64,000 nucleotides of DNA, from assembly GCF_005239225.2 (NCBI RefSeq), contig NC_133299.1, positions 13,875,154 through 13,939,153 on the forward strand, written 5' to 3'. Each line of letters begins with the position of its first letter. The stretch's first letter is position 1. Source of the stretch: Populus alba (Eukaryota > Streptophyta > Magnoliopsida > Malpighiales > Salicaceae). This document shows positions 58,930 through 64,000 of the stretch, in pieces. The translations under genes were made by a program, and so were the position numbers. The notes beneath the pieces are model-generated. The model was not told the origin of the DNA. It was given only the letters and a program-made list of their open reading frames with translations, and made no database searches.

Positions 58930-61450
58930 TTGATTTAAACAAGGGGGAGAATACAAAATAACAGAATTTTAAAAAAAAATTATTTGCAGATAAAATTCAT
59001 ATTAAAATAAATTCTCAATAAAAACCATAACCATGAAAACTCCTTGTTTTGGTAAATATTCCATAATAGGATTTTTCTCTCTAAAATCATGCTTAAAAAA
59101 CATAGAAGAAAGAAGATTAAAAATATATTTAAAAGTGTAGTTGGGTTACTTTTTAAAGTGTTTTTAATGTCGAAATATATTAAAATGATTATTTTTTTAT
59201 TTTTTAAAAAAATTATTTTTAAAATCAACATACCAAAACTATCCAAAACATACAAAAAAAAATTTTAATTTTTAACAAAAAAATTTTAAAACATGAATAT
59301 AAGAGCGTTTCTAAATACTCTCTACATAATGGTAATTGAGAGTATATTTTAAAAAATACAACATAATTGGAAATGTTGTAGGAAAAATAAAAGTAAAAAT
59401 AAAAAGTAAACTTATTGCTTAAGAAAACAGATACTATAACTTATTGGTAATTTTCTCTTTAAAACACAACATATTTGTATTTTTCCTTTCTTGGTTGGAA
59501 TTATCATTTCTTTCTCTTTTTTGACTCCTTGAAATTTTAGCAAACAGTTTCCATTAAAAAATACGTTTTAATTATCATTTTATATTTTATATTTCTTTTC
59601 TTTTTAAATCAAAATACAAAATCATATATTTAAAAAAAAAAAAAAAAAAGCATTCCTTCTCCAATCATCGCCAATGCTTTTTAATTATTTTTTTTCTTTC
59701 TCCATCAATAATTTCCCTTCAATTCATTATAATACTTAAACATCCTTAAAAATGAATCTTTATACCCTTAAAAATTACTTTGAATGATTAACCTAAAATA
59801 ATGGATCTTTGTTTTTTAAATTTATATCAAAATCCACTAGTTAACCCTTAATTTAAAAGAAACCAATTTTTGGAAGAAAAAAAAAACAAAAGGAATATAT
59901 TAGTGAATGAGCATAGTTCGGATCTCCAAGATTTACTCTGAATTTATATTAAATGTACTTTTAATTATTTAAATGCATTTTTTATAATATTTGTCTTCTT
60001 TTCTATTAAAAAATTAATAAATAAAAAACAGAAACAATGATTTTATATTTTGCCCTTACTTTAAGCACAAAACTTCTGACTTTGCCATTTCCATACTTAT
60101 GCTTCCAATAATTGGCCATCCATTTCTATAAAATTTTTATATTCGGCCTTGCTACCAAGCAGCTTGTGGCCCTAACATAAGACAATACATCTTCGAATAT
60201 AAAAAATACACATATAGCATTAAACATTATTTCCTAAATAATCCAAAAACAAACGTGCATTTTAATGTTTTTTCTTAAAAAAAATTTTAATAACTTCATA
60301 TCATAGTCAGGTTAGTTAGCACATAGAACAAGTTAGAGGTTACGAGTTTGAGCATTGAAAAAAAAAAAAATTTGCATTGCAACGGCCTATCATTTGTCAC
60401 ATTTTTTCCATTAAAAAATTAAGAGATAAATGACATGCTCTTCACCTCCTTAATAAATAAATAAAAACATAAAGCAGGGTTTGGCTTTCGGATCCGCACA
60501 CAACTAGCCTATGACTGGTGGGTCAGGCACCGGACCTGGCCCTTGTATTTTGTCTGTCAACATGTTATCAATCATATTTAAAAAAAAAAAATAAAGAGAT
60601 GGATAACATATTATCTGCTCTTTTAATAATAAAAAAAATAAAATAGGGATATGCACACAAGCCTAGCCGTCGGCCAATTGCTAGGCCTAACTTTTTATTT
60701 TATTTTTTTTTTCTCTTTTTTATTGATTTTTTACTTACACTCTCAAAAAAATTTATCAAATTCATTTACTTTTCAGTTTTGATATGATTTTTAAATACTA
60801 ATAATAAATTATTGAAATCAAAATTTTTTTATTAAGTTCTTTGAATAGATTTTGAGGATAGCTTTGTCACATTTATGATTTTTTAAAAACTTTTAATCAT
60901 ACAAAATATGAACATACTATTTTGAAATTGTGTTACCTTATTTTAACAATCATAAAATATTTTTTAAAATAGAAACAATGATTTTAGTAAAAAAATAAAA
61001 ACATTGTGTTTGCTAAGATAAACAAATATTAATAAAATAATTTATCTTATTGAGAAAAAAATTCAAAACAATTATAATTTTCTAAGATTTATGTATTTTT
61101 TTTTAATTTAAAAAAATAATTGAGTCCTCATCTTGCATAACACAGGTATATAAACTAGTAAGAACCTAAAATCGAAATTATGGATATGATCCTTTCCAAC
61201 ACACAAGCCTAATGAGATCGGTTTTATGGTAAGTCTGAGTTAATTCTTTTAAACTTTTGTGTGTTTTTGTTTATGAAAAAAATCAAATATCCTTGCTGCA
61301 TGGAAGCTTATTGGAAGAATGTACAAAAATTGTTAATTACTGAAAAAATATAAAATCATAGACACTATATCTCAATTTCAATCTTAATATATTTGTGTAT
61401 AAATTGTTCTACAACTATAAAATATGCGTGATGTGTTAAATTAGATAAAA
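58930..61450. other. AT-rich intergenic region with repeats
   Basis: It contains the MITE-like block at 59140-59320. Two related segments near 60480-60600 and 60640-60690 (gcacacaactagcctatg versus gcacacaagcctagccgtcg) look like a duplicated repeat. No gene was found. Confidence 0.45.
59140..59320 (+). mobile_element. MITE-like AT-rich dispersed repeat
   Basis: Reads ttttaaagtgtttttaatgt, then aaatatattaaaatgattat, then tcaacataccaaaactatcc and aaaacatacaaaa. This is the clearest copy in the window of the family also seen at 1.9, 15.9 and 20.6 kb. Confidence 0.5.
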
Positions 61451-61452
61451 AA

Positions 61453-61740
61453 CATAGTTTTGAAACCCGACCTAACTCGACGAGCCGACCCAAGACCTGG
61501 CTGTCAGGTTGAAAAAAAAACAAGGAAAGAAAAAATCTGGTGTGACCCGACGGATTGACCTTGGCAAGACCCGGTCAAAAACTCGGTTGCAACCCATCAA
61601 CTTCTTCTTTTTTTTACCAAAACAACGTTGTTTTAAATTTTTTTTAAAAAAATTTAACCTAGGTAACCCGATAACCTGCTCAAAACCTAGAATATGGGCC
61701 TTGGACCAAGCTTACTGACGGGCTAAGTCTAGTAAAGAAA
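61453..61740. mobile_element. Truncated hAT-type MITE
   Basis: Starts catagttttgaaacccgacc, like the elements at 41504 and 61781, and has the same internal order: a gacccg-rich part, an acccatcaactt string, a T-rich centre, then aacccgataacctgctcaaa. A matching right end was not found, so it seems truncated. Confidence 0.55.
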
Positions 61741-61780
61741 GTTGAACATCTATTCGGGTTCAACTTTGAATTATTTAAAG

Positions 61781-62022
61781 CATAGTTTTGAAATTCAGCT
61801 CGGTCGACCGATCCGGTGCTGGAACAGGGTCGGGTTGAAGAAAAAATAGGATAAGGAAAAATCATGTGTGAATCAATCAAAAACCCGATTGCAATTCGTT
61901 GACTTTTGTTTTTTTAATCTAAAACGATATCATTTTGATTAAAAAAAATGACTCGACCGATTCGATAACTCGATCAAAACCTAAAACCTAGATTTTAGAC
62001 CAGGCTGGGTTTGAAAACTATG
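61781..62022. mobile_element. hAT-type MITE (242 bp) with perfect 8-bp target duplication
   Basis: The left end CATAGTTTTGAAA and right end TTTGAAAACTATG are inverted repeats with one mismatch. The 8-bp direct repeat ATTTAAAG flanks it on both sides (61773-61780 and 62023-62030). Internal sequence is related to the elements at 41504 and 61453. Confidence 0.85.
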
Positions 62023-62030
62023 ATTTAAAG

Positions 62031-62828
62031 GGCCATACATATATCCTGGTTCTTGTTTGAATTCAAAAGTCGAGCAATATTTTTTTATAAAAAAAAAAAA
62101 ACAACTTGAGAGTAAAAAAAGAAAAAAAAGGAAAGGTTTGCAGTTGAGTTCTTAAAGTTAGAGAATCTTGCATCATGTCCATCGTTCCTGTTAAAAAGCA
62201 AGCCTAATTTATTATGTTTCACAGATCCAAGAACATGGCGAGGATGGAAATATTGAGGGATCACAGGAGATGAAAGCCCTTCACGTACCAATAATTTAAG
62301 AGCAGATGATTCTTTAGTTTCAACAATTTGAACACTTTATATTTGAAAATTTATAAATTAACACTTTGATTCTTGCTGTCCATGGATGGATGGATGCATG
62401 GGTGAAGCGATCTTCATGGACTCTATGCAACGGTCACATACAAAATAGTATTATTAAGACTTGGAGTACTCGTGCCAATTTTTTTCTTATAAATGAGAAA
62501 AAAAATTATGTTATCAAAACTATTAGAAGTACAGAAGAGTTGGGGAAAAAAGAGAGAGAAAAGATTGCTCTTGTTTTTCTATCGGTAAGAATTGGAGAGG
62601 AAAGAAAAGATTAAAAGCCTTAAATTTGAATTTTTATTTTACTATATTAGTATCATAAAGTTTAGTAATATTAAAATTTGATATAACAGTTGTTTGAAAT
62701 GTTATTCAATGATCAAATTTAAAAAATTAAGGTTATTATTTCTAATTTAAATTGTGTTGAGTTTTAAATTAAAATTGTTGGGTTGAGCCATGATCTTGGA
62801 TAAAGAAAGGTTTAGGGAAGAAAAAAAT
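62031..62828. other. Intergenic DNA, nothing recognised
   Basis: Short frames only, including a low-complexity Lys/Glu-rich one at 62366-62614. No domain or RNA gene was seen. Confidence 0.35.
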
Positions 62829-63140
62829 GATAACTTTAAAGTTATTATAAGACTATATATTCAAAAGCAAACAATATACTCAATAAAAAAAATTAGAATA
62901 AATAAAAACAATAGAGATTAAGGGAAGATAAAGATAAAGCATTTTTATTTCATATAATCTTGTAAATGTAGTCATAACACAACATCATTTCAACAATGCT
63001 TCTATTTATAATCTAATGTGTATTAATACTTGTAAACTACTTTGGAGTTCAAATGAACTTGGAGATGATCAATGTTCAGGAAGATGAAGAGGTGGAAGAA
63101 GGCAAATAGACATCCAGATATAATATATGATTTCATAACA
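62829..63140 (-). mobile_element. Probable 3' LTR of a minus-strand Copia element
   Basis: On the minus strand it starts TGTTATGAAATCATATATTA just after the purine-rich CCAAGGAGAAG and ends near AAGTTATCA (TG...CA). The start is well supported by the polypurine tract. The end at 62829 is a guess from the CA terminus. Confidence 0.5.
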
Positions 63141-64000
63141 CTTCTCCTTGGATATCTTTTGTACAACCATACATATTGAATACTACATTATTAAAAACCT
63201 TACCAAGAGAAAACCTAGTGGGAAAAAGGAACCTATTAGGGAAAAAAAAGTACAATGTGTATTAATTTTCTTTTATAAATGTATTACCATTGAGTCTTTA
63301 AGTTTTCACATTTTAATATTCCATCGTAATCTTTCAAACATTGTAGTTGGTAATACTTTAGTGAACAAATTTGTTAGATTATCTTTAGAGAGAATTTGTT
63401 GGACATTAATATCTTGGCACTTATCAAGGTCATATGTGGAAAATAATTTTGATGAAATGTGTTTTGTTATATCTCTTTTGGTGCACCCTCCCTATGCATG
63501 CAACATTGTCTTTTTACAATGTGAATGGAGTTCCTTTGCTAAAGGATAAATCACATGTTTCTTGAAAATATTGAGTCATTGATCTCAATTACACATATTC
63601 TTTACATGTTTCATGAATTGCAAGTATTTCATCATAACTAGATGGAGTGAAAACTAATGTTTGCTTTATAGATCTCTATGATATAGTAGTATTACCCACG
63701 TAAAGAAAAAACCTCTTTGAGATCAATCTTTAAATAGATCAAATAAATACCCTGCATTAGCATAACCAATTAATATATGATTAGCATTATTTGAATAAAA
63801 TAAGCTCATATTCATAGTTCCTTGTAAGTAACAAAAAAAACATGTTTAACTCCATTTCAATGTCTCTAGGTAACAAAAGAAATATATCTTGCTAGTAAAT
63901 TTATAAAGAGTGTTATATCAAGTCATGTATTAGTAACGAGTTACATTAGTACACTGATTGTATGATTTCATAACAAAAGTTGGATTTTGTTTGCTATATT
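63141..64000 (-). mobile_element. 3' end of a Copia polyprotein (RNase H region), broken, runs off the window
   Basis: The complement translates to Copia RNase H-type pieces in broken frames: a DNVACI-like segment from the region near 63500, a KTHFIKIIFHM stretch at about 63430-63465, and then a segment near 63330-63400 resembling DINVQQILSKDNLTNLFTK and VLPTTMFERLRWNI. Stops and frameshifts interrupt it. The rest of the element lies beyond the right edge. Confidence 0.6.

Overview
The window is nuclear DNA of a woody eudicot, most likely Populus or a close Salicaceae relative. The evidence is spliced plant genes with GT/AG introns, very AT-rich intergenic DNA, nested retrotransposon and MITE remnants, and one recurrent AT-rich repeat family that resembles a common poplar MITE. 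The genus is inferred from sequence character and protein likeness, not from a search.

Layout. 1-303 holds the 3' end of an unrecognised gene whose last exon is tandemly duplicated (to about 613). 1.1-6.9 kb is AT-rich, repeat-derived DNA. 7103-8865 is an intact five-exon gene for cytosolic 40S ribosomal protein S4. 10-33.7 kb is a decayed segmental array built from a UGT85A-type glucosyltransferase (+ strand) and a plastid ferritin (- strand). Copy 1 (10.1-13.7 kb) keeps only a broken UGT. Copy 2 (14.6-20.5 kb) has a broken UGT and intact ferritin A. Copy 3 (24.8-33.7 kb) has a UGT truncated next to a dead Copia element and split by an insertion, plus ferritin B, which has an open reading frame but a frameshifted C-terminus. 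A 1.5 kb hAT-type element with terminal inverted repeats and an 8-bp target duplication sits in an insertion upstream of ferritin B.

33.7-37.6 kb is AT-rich with long microsatellites. 37671-38872 (-) is a secreted class III peroxidase. 39-45 kb is AT-rich, with degenerate tandem repeats, a hairpin with a 69-bp duplication, and a MITE whose empty site survives in a nearby paralogous copy. 45.5-46.5 kb is a broken RPS4 copy whose 3' end has grown into a six-copy 78-bp minisatellite. 50157-51591 is a mitoferrin-like mitochondrial iron carrier, followed by tRNA-Gly(GCC) at 52044-52114. 53071-55038 (-) is a DUF538 protein. The rest is AT-rich DNA with MITEs and, at the right edge, the 3' end of a minus-strand Copia element.

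Functional theme. Three apparently usable genes concern iron: two plastid ferritins (storage) and one mitoferrin (mitochondrial import). Both ferritin promoters keep an exact match to the iron-dependent regulatory sequence consensus and a G-box at nearly the same distances from the start codon. I found no prokaryote-like gene system. The most notable structures are the UGT-ferritin array with diverging ferritin B, the minisatellite born from the RPS4 3' end, and dated transposon insertions.
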